Positions 1 to 7,003 of a stretch of 33,244 nt of DNA are shown here, piece by piece. Within the stretch, counting starts at the first letter, position 1. Each line of letters starts with the position of its first letter. The stretch comes from Candidatus Latescibacterota bacterium (GTDB lineage Bacteria > Krumholzibacteriota > Krumholzibacteriia > Krumholzibacteriales > Krumholzibacteriaceae), in NCBI GenBank assembly GCA_019038625.1, contig JAHOYU010000147.1:1-33244 (forward strand). The letters are read 5' to 3'. The position numbers and the translations under genes were made by a program. The notes below the pieces were generated by a model. That model ran no database searches. It saw only the letters and a list, made by a program, of their open reading frames with translations, and was not told where the DNA came from.

Positions 1-256
1 TAGTAGTAGTGTGTGTTGATATGTTGAAAAGCCGGGGGAAGCATGTATTGGCGGTGCGAATGATGTGCATGGGAATGTTGGGATCTATGTAGAAAATGGG
101 ATGTTTTCCAGAATATTCCATAAGCTGGCCTCTATTCCACAGAAGTTAACAATCTTTCAACAGGGACAATGTGGATAAAAGTGAATGGCAGAATCCACAA
201 GGGAACGTGGCGCGCGCGAGAAAAAAAGTGTCAAAATTTTGAGGGCTTCCTGGATG
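1..256. other. Intergenic region downstream of dnaA with DnaA-box-like sites
   Basis: No convincing gene lies here. The stretch follows the dnaA stop codon and runs off the window. It holds one perfect DnaA box (170-178, minus orientation) and two weaker look-alikes with two mismatches each (TATTCCACA at 133-141 and GAATCCACA at 191-199). TAGTAGTAG opens the window at 1-9. The 10-mer TGATATGTTG at 17-26 recurs at 1757-1766 on the other side of dnaA. In many bacteria dnaN follows dnaA; it is not visible here and could lie beyond the window edge. The region could be a second origin sub-region, but this is inference. Confidence 0.5.
170..178 (-). promoter_or_regulatory. DnaA box (perfect consensus), dnaA 3' side
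   Basis: The plus strand reads TGTGGATAA, the exact reverse complement of the consensus DnaA box TTATCCACA. It lies 79 bp beyond the dnaA stop codon, with weaker box-like 9-mers on either side. Confidence 0.7.
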
Positions 257-1630
257 TCAGGAGTTCATCTCTTCCACGAGACTTTTTACCTTGTCTTCCA
301 GGAAAGAATCTGATTGAAGTTCTTTCTCGATCTTTTTGCATGAGTGAAGGATCGTACTATGGTCCCTCCCGCCGAAGCGTTTCCCGATATCCACAAGAGA
401 AAGCGATGTGATTTCACGGGACAGATAGACCGCTACATGTCTCGCCCTGACGATTTTGGCTATCCTCGTCTTCGCTTTCAACGATTCAACCGGCACATCA
501 AACCTTCTTGCGACGGCACCCTGAATCGCTTTGACCGTTATCCCCTTGCCTGGAGATTTAATGATATCCCTGAGTACTTCTCTTGCCATATCCTCGTTGA
601 TGTCCTGGTTGGTCAGGCTGGCACAGGCAAGTATCTTTATAAGAGAACCTTCAAGTTCCCTTGTGTTGCTTTTGACGTTCTCTGCTATAAGATCGATCAC
701 AGAATCCGGAATATGGATTCGTTCGTTCTCGGTCTTTTTTCGTAAAATAGCTATCCTGGTCTCGAGATCGGGTGGTTGAATATCGGTGATAAGGCCCCAT
801 TCGAATCTTGAGGTAAGCCTCTCCTGAAGCGTGGGGATCTCTTTCGGTGGCCGGTCGCTTGTGCATACGATCTGTTTGTTGTTCTCGTGCAACGCGTTGA
901 AAGTGAAAAAGAATTCCTCCTGGGTCCTTTCCTTGCCCGCAAGGAAATGTATATCGTCTATGAGCAGGATATCAACCTTGCGGTATCTTTCCTTGAACTC
1001 GTGAGTAACGCCGTTCCTTATTGAATGGATAAGCTCGTTCACGAAGCTTTCTGTAGAAACATACGAGATGCGCATCCAGGGATGCTCACTAAGGATGGAA
1101 TGGCCGATAGCCTGTATCAGATGGGTTTTTCCGAGACCGGGGCCTCCGTATATGAAGAGGGGGTTGTAGGTCTTTGCCGGGGTCTCGGCGACGGAAAGCG
1201 CCGCGGCCTGAGCAAGACGGTTTCCGTTACCCACGACGAATTCAGAAAATGTATATCTGGCGTTAAGGTGTATCTTGTTCGGAAGAGTTATCGGATTCTG
1301 CACGAGCGTCTTTCTTTCAACCTGATTATCGGATCTAGGCTCACTGCGTGTCCTTGTCGGCAACGGAGATGTGAATTCCACCTTCAGAGCAAGGCCAAGA
1401 ACATCTTCTGCTGCGGCAGCTATCCTGTTGCGGTGGTGTTCGGCAAGCCAGTCTATGAAGAAGGAATTGGGCCCTTCTATGGTGATTGTGGTCTCCGAGA
1501 GCTTTACAAGGCGAGTGGGAACGAACCACGTTTGAAAACTCTGGTGGTTGACGGTCTTCTCAAGATTGACAAGAACATCGTTCCATACCTGACCGAAATC
1601 TACCGTATTTATGTCTTTTTCCGCGCTCAT
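257..1630 (-). CDS. dnaA: Chromosomal replication initiator protein DnaA
   Basis: DnaA binds DnaA boxes at oriC, unwinds the duplex as an ATP-bound oligomer and helps load the replicative helicase. From the ATG at 1630 the protein is 457 residues, normal for the family. Visible parts: N-terminal domain I (about 1-85), a short linker, the AAA+ core with Walker A GGPGLGKTH (about 162-170) and Walker B ILLIDD (221-226), and the C-terminal DNA-binding domain IV with the signature FGGRDHSTILHSCKKI (about 419-434). The frame stays open upstream to a TTG at 1729, but those 33 residues are unlike DnaA and run through the palindromic DnaA box, while the ATG at 1630 has a GGGGGA element just upstream, so I chose the ATG. 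The gene is divergent from rpmH across the probable origin. Boxes at 1695-1716 and 1775-1783 upstream suggest autoregulation (inference). Confidence 0.97.
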   Translation of the reverse strand: MSAEKDINTVDFGQVWNDVLVNLEKTVNHQSFQTWFVPTRLVKLSETTITIEGPNSFFIDWLAEHHRNRIAAAAEDVLGLALKVEFTSPLPTRTRSEPRSDNQVERKTLVQNPITLPNKIHLNARYTFSEFVVGNGNRLAQAAALSVAETPAKTYNPLFIYGGPGLGKTHLIQAIGHSILSEHPWMRISYVSTESFVNELIHSIRNGVTHEFKERYRKVDILLIDDIHFLAGKERTQEEFFFTFNALHENNKQIVCTSDRPPKEIPTLQERLTSRFEWGLITDIQPPDLETRIAILRKKTENERIHIPDSVIDLIAENVKSNTRELEGSLIKILACASLTNQDINEDMAREVLRDIIKSPGKGITVKAIQGAVARRFDVPVESLKAKTRIAKIVRARHVAVYLSREITSLSLVDIGKRFGGRDHSTILHSCKKIEKELQSDSFLEDKVKSLVEEMNS

Positions 1631-1694
1631 CGTCCCCCGCACCGGAGAAAACACCACCCCGGGACAGCCACTGCAGCCCAAAGAACCATTTAAG

Positions 1695-1716
1695 GTTTTC
1701 CACAATTGTGGAAAAC
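1695..1716. promoter_or_regulatory. Palindromic pair of DnaA boxes
   Basis: A 22-bp perfect inverted repeat with half-site GTTTTCCACAA, so two TTTTCCACA boxes sit back to back in opposite orientation. It lies 65 bp upstream of the dnaA start codon, where bound DnaA could both act in initiation and repress dnaA transcription (inference). Confidence 0.75.
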
Positions 1717-1774
1717 TCAGCAATTTCAATTGTTACAACAAGTACGACGGGTTTCCTGATATGTTGTCAAAGCG

Positions 1775-1783
1775 TTATCCACA
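1775..1783 (+). promoter_or_regulatory. DnaA box (perfect consensus), oriC side
   Basis: TTATCCACA, an exact match to the consensus DnaA box, lies 59 bp from the palindromic pair. On the minus strand a TTGACA (1765-1770) sits beside it and could be a -35 for dnaA, but I see no good -10 to go with it. Confidence 0.75.
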
Positions 1784-2068
1784 TTGTCTGTTTCAGGAGG
1801 AATGGTAAAAATCGATCCGGTCCCTAACTCCCCGGAAAGTGAACACTCCCCTCATCCCGCAGGCGGAAATGTATCACACGGAAAAAACCATATCAAGAAT
1901 TTTTTACACAGATGAGGAAAATATTTATAAGACACTAGAACAAAATAAGATATGAGAGGGTTACTTTGGTGGTGTGTGGGGAAAAGGTGGGATGGGCGAA
2001 AAAGGAGTGAAAATGAAAATCAAAAGGCCGATATAATAAACGAGTTAAGGCCCCGAGCGATAAAAAGC

Positions 2069-2097
2069 TTGACATGAAGGTATAGTATTTCTATCCT
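2069..2097 (+). promoter_or_regulatory. Sigma-70-type promoter for the rpmH operon
   Basis: A perfect -35 TTGACA (2069-2074) is followed after 17 bp by TATCCT (2092-2097), a four-of-six match to the -10 consensus. It lies 56 bp upstream of the rpmH start codon, pointing toward it, at the right edge of the oriC gap. Confidence 0.7.
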
Positions 2098-2152
2098 ACA
2101 GTGTTTATGTGGAACATCAGTTTAGATTCGGGGAACACTAGAAGAGGTAATA

Positions 2153-2287
2153 ATGAAGCGCACATATCAGCCTCATAACAGAAGAAGGAAAAAGACCCAC
2201 GGGTTCAGGAAGAGAATGAGTACCCAGAACGGTCGCGAGGTCCTCAAGAGAAGACGGTCAAAGGGAAGGAAACGTCTGGCCGTTTAG
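2153..2287 (+). CDS. rpmH: 50S ribosomal protein L34
   Basis: L34 is a small, highly basic protein of the large ribosomal subunit. The 44-codon frame reads [19 protein letters not shown] at its start and continues with the family-typical [14 protein letters not shown] segment; about 40% of residues are Arg or Lys and the length is normal. A ribosome-binding site GAAGAGGT (2141-2148) precedes the ATG. It is the first gene of the plus-strand origin block, 31 bp before rnpA, driven by the promoter at 2069-2097. This is the canonical rpmH position beside dnaA. Confidence 0.97.
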   Translation: MKRTYQPHNRRRKKTHGFRKRMSTQNGREVLKRRRSKGRKRLAV

Positions 2288-2318
2288 GTGTTGAGAACCG
2301 GAAAGAAGACCTTGCCCG

Positions 2319-2666
2319 ATGTCCCAATGTGGATTAAAGAAAACCAGCCAATTCAGGCAGGTATACAGGGAAGGCAGAAGAGAGGCCGGGGAGAGAATCA
2401 CGATTCTTTATATTACAAGAAATGATGGAGGGATCGTACCCGGGTTCGTGGCGAGCAAAAAAAATGTAGGAAAGGCCTATCAGCGTAACAGGGCAAAGAG
2501 GCAGATGAGGGAAATATTCAAGAGGCTTGAAGGCAGAATCGTTCCAGAGGACATCTGGATCGTCTTCATAGCGACGTTTCGCCCCGGAGAGGCAACATTC
2601 AGGGAACTTTTGGAAGATGTAGAGCGCTCTTTAGCAAGGGCGGGATTGATATTAAATTGCGGATGA
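2319..2666 (+). CDS. rnpA: Ribonuclease P protein component
   Basis: RnpA is the protein subunit of RNase P and assists the catalytic RNA in maturing tRNA 5' ends. The 115-residue product has the usual size and the N-terminal pattern GLKKTSQFRQVYREG. It has the hallmark RNR motif in KAYQRNRAKRQMRE (about residues 52-65), which contacts the RNA. The ribosome-binding site is weak (AGAAG about 10 bases upstream), so translation may depend partly on the preceding rpmH. The stop codon overlaps the yidD start (ATGA). Position between rpmH and yidD/yidC is the standard bacterial arrangement. Confidence 0.96.
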   Translation: MSQCGLKKTSQFRQVYREGRREAGERITILYITRNDGGIVPGFVASKKNVGKAYQRNRAKRQMREIFKRLEGRIVPEDIWIVFIATFRPGEATFRELLEDVERSLARAGLILNCG

Positions 2667-2887
2667 TATCGAGAATTCTGACAATATTTGGCTTGTTTGC
2701 CATAAAGGTCTACAGAACAGCGGTTTCTCCGTATATCGCGCCAGCCTGCAAGCATACACCTTCCTGTTCACAATACGCCGAGGAAGCACTGAAAAAATAT
2801 GGTTTCTTCAAGGGCGGCCTGAAAGCTTTCTGGAGGCTACTAAGGTGTAATCCCTTCTCTGCCGGCGGTTACGACCCGGTTCGCTGA
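2663..2887 (+). CDS. yidD: Membrane protein insertion efficiency factor YidD
   Basis: YidD is a small membrane-associated protein that assists YidC in inserting proteins into the inner membrane. The 74-residue product has an N-terminal amphipathic or membrane segment followed by the family signature: VYRTAVSPYIAPACKHTPSCSQY, then a KYGFFKGGLKAFWRLLRCNPFSAGGYDPV-type ending (given here as key pieces), including the conserved cysteines. I chose the ATG at 2663, which overlaps the rnpA stop codon as ATGA and implies translational coupling; a TTG at 2657 would add two residues. It lies directly upstream of yidC, its functional partner. Confidence 0.95.
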   Translation: MISRILTIFGLFAIKVYRTAVSPYIAPACKHTPSCSQYAEEALKKYGFFKGGLKAFWRLLRCNPFSAGGYDPVR

Positions 2888-2923
2888 TAAAAACTGTTCA
2901 ATAAGAAGGAAGGAAAGTCGGGA

Positions 2924-4750
2924 ATGGATAAACGCTCATTTCTTGCTATCGGTGTAACGTTTGCGATCCTGCTTGTCTGGCAGGTATTCTATGTGATGCC
3001 CAAGCAGAGAGAGGCAACAAGAAGGAAAGTAGTCCAGCTGAGGGAGCAGACAGTCGCCGATTCTCTGGAGAATGTGGAGGCAGGGCTGGCGGAAATCCGG
3101 GAAGCCGACGAAAGGGAAAGGCCTGCCGACTTGCCCGAGAACGGAAACAGTGAAGATCTGAAGAGCCAGGGCAGCGAATCGGTAGAAGCCTGGCAGGTCG
3201 AAGGCGGATTTTTCTCTACTTCAAGAGAGACATCTTCAAAACAGTTCACAATCGAAAATGAAAAGATGAAAGTCGTTCTCTCCACAAAGGGCGCCAAGGT
3301 TGAAAGCCTGAAGCTGCCCGGGTTCAGGAGAAAAAACGGTGAGGAAGTAGAACTCGTACCGGCCGAAAAGGGCGGAGGACTGGCTCTGGCTCTCGAACAC
3401 CAGGGAGTGTGGAAAAGCCTGTCAGAGGTGGATTTTACAGTCACTGTGAATGGAACGCAGCCGATGGCAGGAGAGACGATCATACTGTCGGACCAGCTTG
3501 AGAGAGCAGATGTGGTGTTCTCCCGGGCCGGGAAGGCTGGAGAGAGGGTCGAGAAAAAATATTCGTTTACAAGGGACGGATTCGAGGTCGGCCTGAGCGT
3601 GGGCATCACCAGAGAAGGCGAGCTGAGAGAGACCTCCTCCTGGGCTTTATCCTGGGATGCCGGGATCGAGTTGAATGAGAAGAACAAAAAGGACGAGATT
3701 CGCCAAATTGCCTCGATGGGCATGGTTGGAGAAGATTTCCACAAGGAATCATCTGGGAAATTCGGCAAGACAGACCGCAAGGAACAGGACGGCACGATTA
3801 TATGGGCCGGGGCGCGGTCCAAGTATTTCCTTGCTGCCGTTCTAGCAGAGGACCAGAAATCCGGTACGCTTGCATTGATCGGTGACAAAGAGACGAACAG
3901 GGCGGGCTTTGCCCTTGAGTACCCCTTCCGGGGAGACCCGAGGCGCCTGGACGACTCGTTTGTCTGCTATTTCGGGCCGCTGGACATGGAGGGGTTGAAG
4001 TTTTACGGGGTAGGCCTCGAAAAGTCGATCGAGATGGGTAAGCTCAGGTTTTTCAGTGTGTTCGTGCTGAAACTGATGCTCTGGATGAAGAAATTCATAC
4101 CAAACTACGGTCTCATTATTATCATCCTTTCGATCTTGACGAAAGTGATCTTCTACAGGCTGACGCATAAAAGCTTCAAGTCGATGAAAGACATGCAGAA
4201 GCTTCAGCCGAAGCTGAAAGCTCTTCAGGATAAGTACAAGGATGATAAGGAAAAACTGAACAAGGAGACTATGAAGATGTACAAGGAGGGAGGAGTCAAC
4301 CCGCTTGGTGGTTGCCTGCCGCTCCTCTTTCAGATGCCGGTTTTCATAGCATTGTTCAATGTTCTGAGGAATACAATAGAGTTAAGGGACGCGCCGCTAG
4401 GGTTGTGGATAAACGACCTTTCGACGCCGGATGTCCTGTTCGATTTTGGTGTAAACCTGCCTCTTCTGGGCAGTGAGTTTCACTTGCTCCCCATACTTAT
4501 GGGTGTAGCGATGGTTGTTCAGACGAAACTGGGTGGGACCCCGGAGGGTAGTACGGGGCCAGCTTCGCAGACGAAGATGATGCAGACGATGATGCCGATC
4601 GTATTCACATTTATTTTCTACGGAATGCCCTCAGGGCTTGTTCTGTACTGGTTGATAAACAACATCCTGTCGATCATCCAGCAATATTTTGTACATAAGG
4701 CGATAGACGCCGAAGAAGCAGCAGCGGAGGAGGCCGCAACAAAAACGTAA
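2924..4750 (+). CDS. yidC: Membrane protein insertase YidC
   Basis: YidC inserts and folds inner-membrane proteins, alone or with SecYEG. The 608-residue protein is the long Gram-negative type. It has an N-terminal membrane segment (about 5-25), a charged linker, a large periplasmic beta domain (about 90-365) and a C-terminal insertase core (about 375-592) with several membrane spans. Core motifs include SMKDMQKLQPKLKALQDKYK, GGVNPLGGCLPLLFQMPVF and GLVLYWLINN. The position equivalent to the hydrophilic-groove Arg of E. coli YidC is Lys407 by my alignment. The tail is rich in Ala and Glu. A purine-rich ribosome-binding site (GAAGGAAGG) lies upstream. The next gene, jag, is 137 bp away, and I see no clear terminator in that gap. 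Confidence 0.97.
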   Translation: MDKRSFLAIGVTFAILLVWQVFYVMPKQREATRRKVVQLREQTVADSLENVEAGLAEIREADERERPADLPENGNSEDLKSQGSESVEAWQVEGGFFSTSRETSSKQFTIENEKMKVVLSTKGAKVESLKLPGFRRKNGEEVELVPAEKGGGLALALEHQGVWKSLSEVDFTVTVNGTQPMAGETIILSDQLERADVVFSRAGKAGERVEKKYSFTRDGFEVGLSVGITREGELRETSSWALSWDAGIELNEKNKKDEIRQIASMGMVGEDFHKESSGKFGKTDRKEQDGTIIWAGARSKYFLAAVLAEDQKSGTLALIGDKETNRAGFALEYPFRGDPRRLDDSFVCYFGPLDMEGLKFYGVGLEKSIEMGKLRFFSVFVLKLMLWMKKFIPNYGLIIIILSILTKVIFYRLTHKSFKSMKDMQKLQPKLKALQDKYKDDKEKLNKETMKMYKEGGVNPLGGCLPLLFQMPVFIALFNVLRNTIELRDAPLGLWINDLSTPDVLFDFGVNLPLLGSEFHLLPILMGVAMVVQTKLGGTPEGSTGPASQTKMMQTMMPIVFTFIFYGMPSGLVLYWLINNILSIIQQYFVHKAIDAEEAAAEEAATKT

Positions 4751-4887
4751 AAGGACCGACAATAGACTTTTACCGGAAAGCCCCGGATGTGGGCTCCGGG
4801 CTGGAATGGAGATCAATAAGTTCAGGTAGAATAATAAGCTGAACAGGATCATGCTTACAATATCGACTGGGAAAAAGGGAGAGTAAT

Positions 4888-5583
4888 ATGAACAGGCCGG
4901 AAAAGACAGAATCAGGAAAGAGGACGATCGAGACCACAGGAAAGACCGTTGAAAAGGCCCTTGCGAAAGCGATGAAAGAACTTGCAGCGAAAGTGGAAGA
5001 TGTCGACATCGAGATCATCGAGGCTGGATCAAAGGGTGTACTCGGCATATTCGGAGCGAAAGAAGCAAAAATAAAGGCAACGTTAAAAAGAAGCTCGGCG
5101 GGCGTCGAAGAGGTGGCCGACGAAGTAACGAAGCTTATAATGAGTTGTCTGGATGTTAATTACAGACTGTTTTCAGATATTCTGGATGATACGACATATA
5201 TAAATATCGAAACAGCCGGAGTGGACGGGCTGTTGATAGGCAGAAAGGGAGATACGCTGAGCTCCCTGCAGCATCTGGTTGGCCGGATAGTATCCCGGAA
5301 GCTCGGTGGGTATCAGAGGCTGACCCTCGATGTCGGCGGGTATCTGAAAAACAGACAGGAGATCCTGAAGCAGAAGGCAGTGAAAGCAGCCGAAAGGGCG
5401 CGACAGACGAACAGAGATGTCGGACTGGAACCCATGAAAGCCTCGGAGAGACGGATAGTACACCTGGCCCTTACAGATATCGAAGGTATTTCAACATACA
5501 CGGTCGGCAACGGCGAGATGCGGAAAGTATTCGTTGCTCCAGAACATGGAGCGGAGAGAAAAAACCGCTATAACAGAAGATAA
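4888..5583 (+). CDS. jag: Jag/KhpB-type RNA-binding protein (Jag_N, KH, R3H)
   Basis: Jag (KhpB, EloR) proteins bind single-stranded RNA and in Gram-positives influence cell elongation; the role in this lineage is unknown. The 231-residue product has the three family parts in order: a Jag N-terminal domain (about 10-67, with GSKGVLGIFGAKEAKI), a KH domain with GRKG loop (118-121), and an R3H domain with the R-x3-H motif (Arg188-His192, in RRIVHLALTD). A GGGAGAG ribosome-binding site precedes the ATG. Only three bases separate its stop from mnmE. The yidC-jag-mnmE order is common near origins. Confidence 0.94.
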   Translation: MNRPEKTESGKRTIETTGKTVEKALAKAMKELAAKVEDVDIEIIEAGSKGVLGIFGAKEAKIKATLKRSSAGVEEVADEVTKLIMSCLDVNYRLFSDILDDTTYINIETAGVDGLLIGRKGDTLSSLQHLVGRIVSRKLGGYQRLTLDVGGYLKNRQEILKQKAVKAAERARQTNRDVGLEPMKASERRIVHLALTDIEGISTYTVGNGEMRKVFVAPEHGAERKNRYNRR

Positions 5584-5586
5584 GCT

Positions 5587-6954
5587 ATGGACGGTGAGAC
5601 TGTAGTAGCCCTGGCAACGCCGCCCGGCGAATCGGGGATCGCAGTTGTGCGGATCTCCGGAAAGCGGGCAGTGGACATAATCGAGGGGATGTCGCCCGGT
5701 GCGGCCGGGTGGAAATCCCACGAGATGCACCTTTCGCGCCTTGGAAACATAAATGGCGAGATCCTGGATGAGGCTCTCGCCGTTTGCATGCTGGCACCGA
5801 ATTCATATACAGGAGAAGATGTCGTTGAGATCTCATGCCACGGAAGCATGCACGTCACGGGCGCTATAATCGAAGATATCATCTCAAGGGGCGCTGAACA
5901 GGCAGGACAGGGAGAATTCACAAAAAGGGCTTATCTTAACGGACGAATGGACCTTGTCCAGGCGGAAGCAGTTGCGGATCTCATCTCTTCCGAGACGAGA
6001 CTTCAGAGCAGAGTGGCGCTTGCGCATCTGGGAGGAAGTCTTTCGAGGAAAATGGTAGAGATAGAAAACGGGCTTCTGGGACAGCTTGCGCTTGTGGAGG
6101 TGTCGATTGATTTCAGCGAGGAGGATATCGAGACCTGGTCAGCTGAGAGGCTGACGGAAATATCTGTGGAGACAAGAGGGAAGATAAGTGTCCTGTTGGA
6201 ATCCGAGATGGCAGGAAGAAAGCTGAGACAGGGTATAAGGATAACCATACTGGGTCCGAGAAACGCAGGGAAAAGTTCTCTCTATAACGCCCTTATTGGA
6301 GAAGAGAGAGCCATAGTCAGCGAGATCCCGGGGACGACGAGGGATGTTTTGAGGGAAAGGATCCACATAGGGGGGTTGACATATTACCTTGAGGATACTG
6401 CGGGGATAGCTGATACAGGCTGTGAGATCGAGGCGCGGGGGATCTCGATGGGCAGAGAGGCGGCAAGGGGGGCAGACATCGTTCTTTTCGTTCTGGATGG
6501 AAGCCATAGATCCAGGGCCGAAGATAGGGAAGAATTGCGCAATGTGAGCGCGGTCGAGCATATAGTCGTGTTGAACAAATCAGATCTCGGGCTGGCCGAG
6601 TCGACGGCGGATGTTGCCGGGAGATTTGGAGAGGCAGATGTAATAGCAGTATCCGCGCTTGGCGGAGAAGGGTTGGCCGATCTTCGAAGCGCCATTTTCG
6701 GAAGAACGGTCGGGGGCGATATCTCAAAGCTGGAAAAAGAAAGGATAGCCCTGAACACGAGGCAGAGCAACGCTCTGAAGGATGTGTCGGCCGCGCTGGC
6801 GAGGATGGAGAAGGAGATAGAACGGAAAGCCGGGCCTGAGATAGTAAGCATGGAACTCCGCGAGGCTATTGACGCGTGTGGGAAGGTTACCGGCAGGTCT
6901 GTGAGCCAGGACCTTCTGGACACGGTCTTTTCAAGGTTTTGTATAGGTAAATAG
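5587..6954 (+). CDS. mnmE: tRNA uridine-5-carboxymethylaminomethyl GTPase MnmE
   Basis: MnmE works with MnmG to modify the wobble uridine (U34) of certain tRNAs, using tetrahydrofolate-derived carbon. The 455-residue protein has the folate-binding N-terminal domain (about 1-118, from ETVVALATPPGESGIAVVRI), a helical domain, and an inserted G domain: G1 GPRNAGKS (223-230), G2 GTTRD (249-253), G3 DTAG (270-273), G4 NKSD (330-333). It ends in the conserved CIGK tail, whose Cys452 is catalytically important in the family. Length is normal. It starts three bases after jag and is followed 49 bp later by its partner mnmG. Confidence 0.97.
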   Translation: MDGETVVALATPPGESGIAVVRISGKRAVDIIEGMSPGAAGWKSHEMHLSRLGNINGEILDEALAVCMLAPNSYTGEDVVEISCHGSMHVTGAIIEDIISRGAEQAGQGEFTKRAYLNGRMDLVQAEAVADLISSETRLQSRVALAHLGGSLSRKMVEIENGLLGQLALVEVSIDFSEEDIETWSAERLTEISVETRGKISVLLESEMAGRKLRQGIRITILGPRNAGKSSLYNALIGEERAIVSEIPGTTRDVLRERIHIGGLTYYLEDTAGIADTGCEIEARGISMGREAARGADIVLFVLDGSHRSRAEDREELRNVSAVEHIVVLNKSDLGLAESTADVAGRFGEADVIAVSALGGEGLADLRSAIFGRTVGGDISKLEKERIALNTRQSNALKDVSAALARMEKEIERKAGPEIVSMELREAIDACGKVTGRSVSQDLLDTVFSRFCIGK

Positions 6955-7003
6955 TTGCAGACAATTAAGATATAAGTATAACAGGAATAATTACTGATAG
7001 TTT

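Larger units (their letters stand above)
1631..2152. other. Probable chromosomal origin of replication (oriC)
   Basis: This 522-bp gap between divergent dnaA and rpmH contains no convincing gene. It holds a perfect palindromic pair of DnaA boxes (1695-1716), a consensus box (1775-1783) and two-mismatch boxes TTTTACACA (1902-1910) and TGTGGGGAA (1975-1983). About 1885-1960 is conspicuously AT-rich, including AAAATATTTATAAG, and is a candidate unwinding element. The rpmH-dnaA junction with boxes is a classic bacterial oriC location. The exact unwinding site and limits are inferred. Confidence 0.75.

Noticed and set aside
1025-1693. Long plus-strand open frame opposite dnaA
   Set aside because: It lies wholly antisense to a clear dnaA and its translation has no recognisable family pattern.
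2989-3888. 299-codon minus-strand frame opposite yidC
   Set aside because: It mirrors the yidC codon pattern, is rich in Ser and Pro as expected for an antisense shadow, and has no family motif.
4782-4800. CCCGGA/TCCGGG hairpin between yidC and jag, considered as a terminator
   Set aside because: The stem is only six pairs and no T-run follows; jag order suggests read-through.
4888-5583. Considered whether jag could be a SpoIIIJ-associated sporulation gene
   Set aside because: The domain set is shared by non-sporulating bacteria, and nothing else in the window suggests sporulation.
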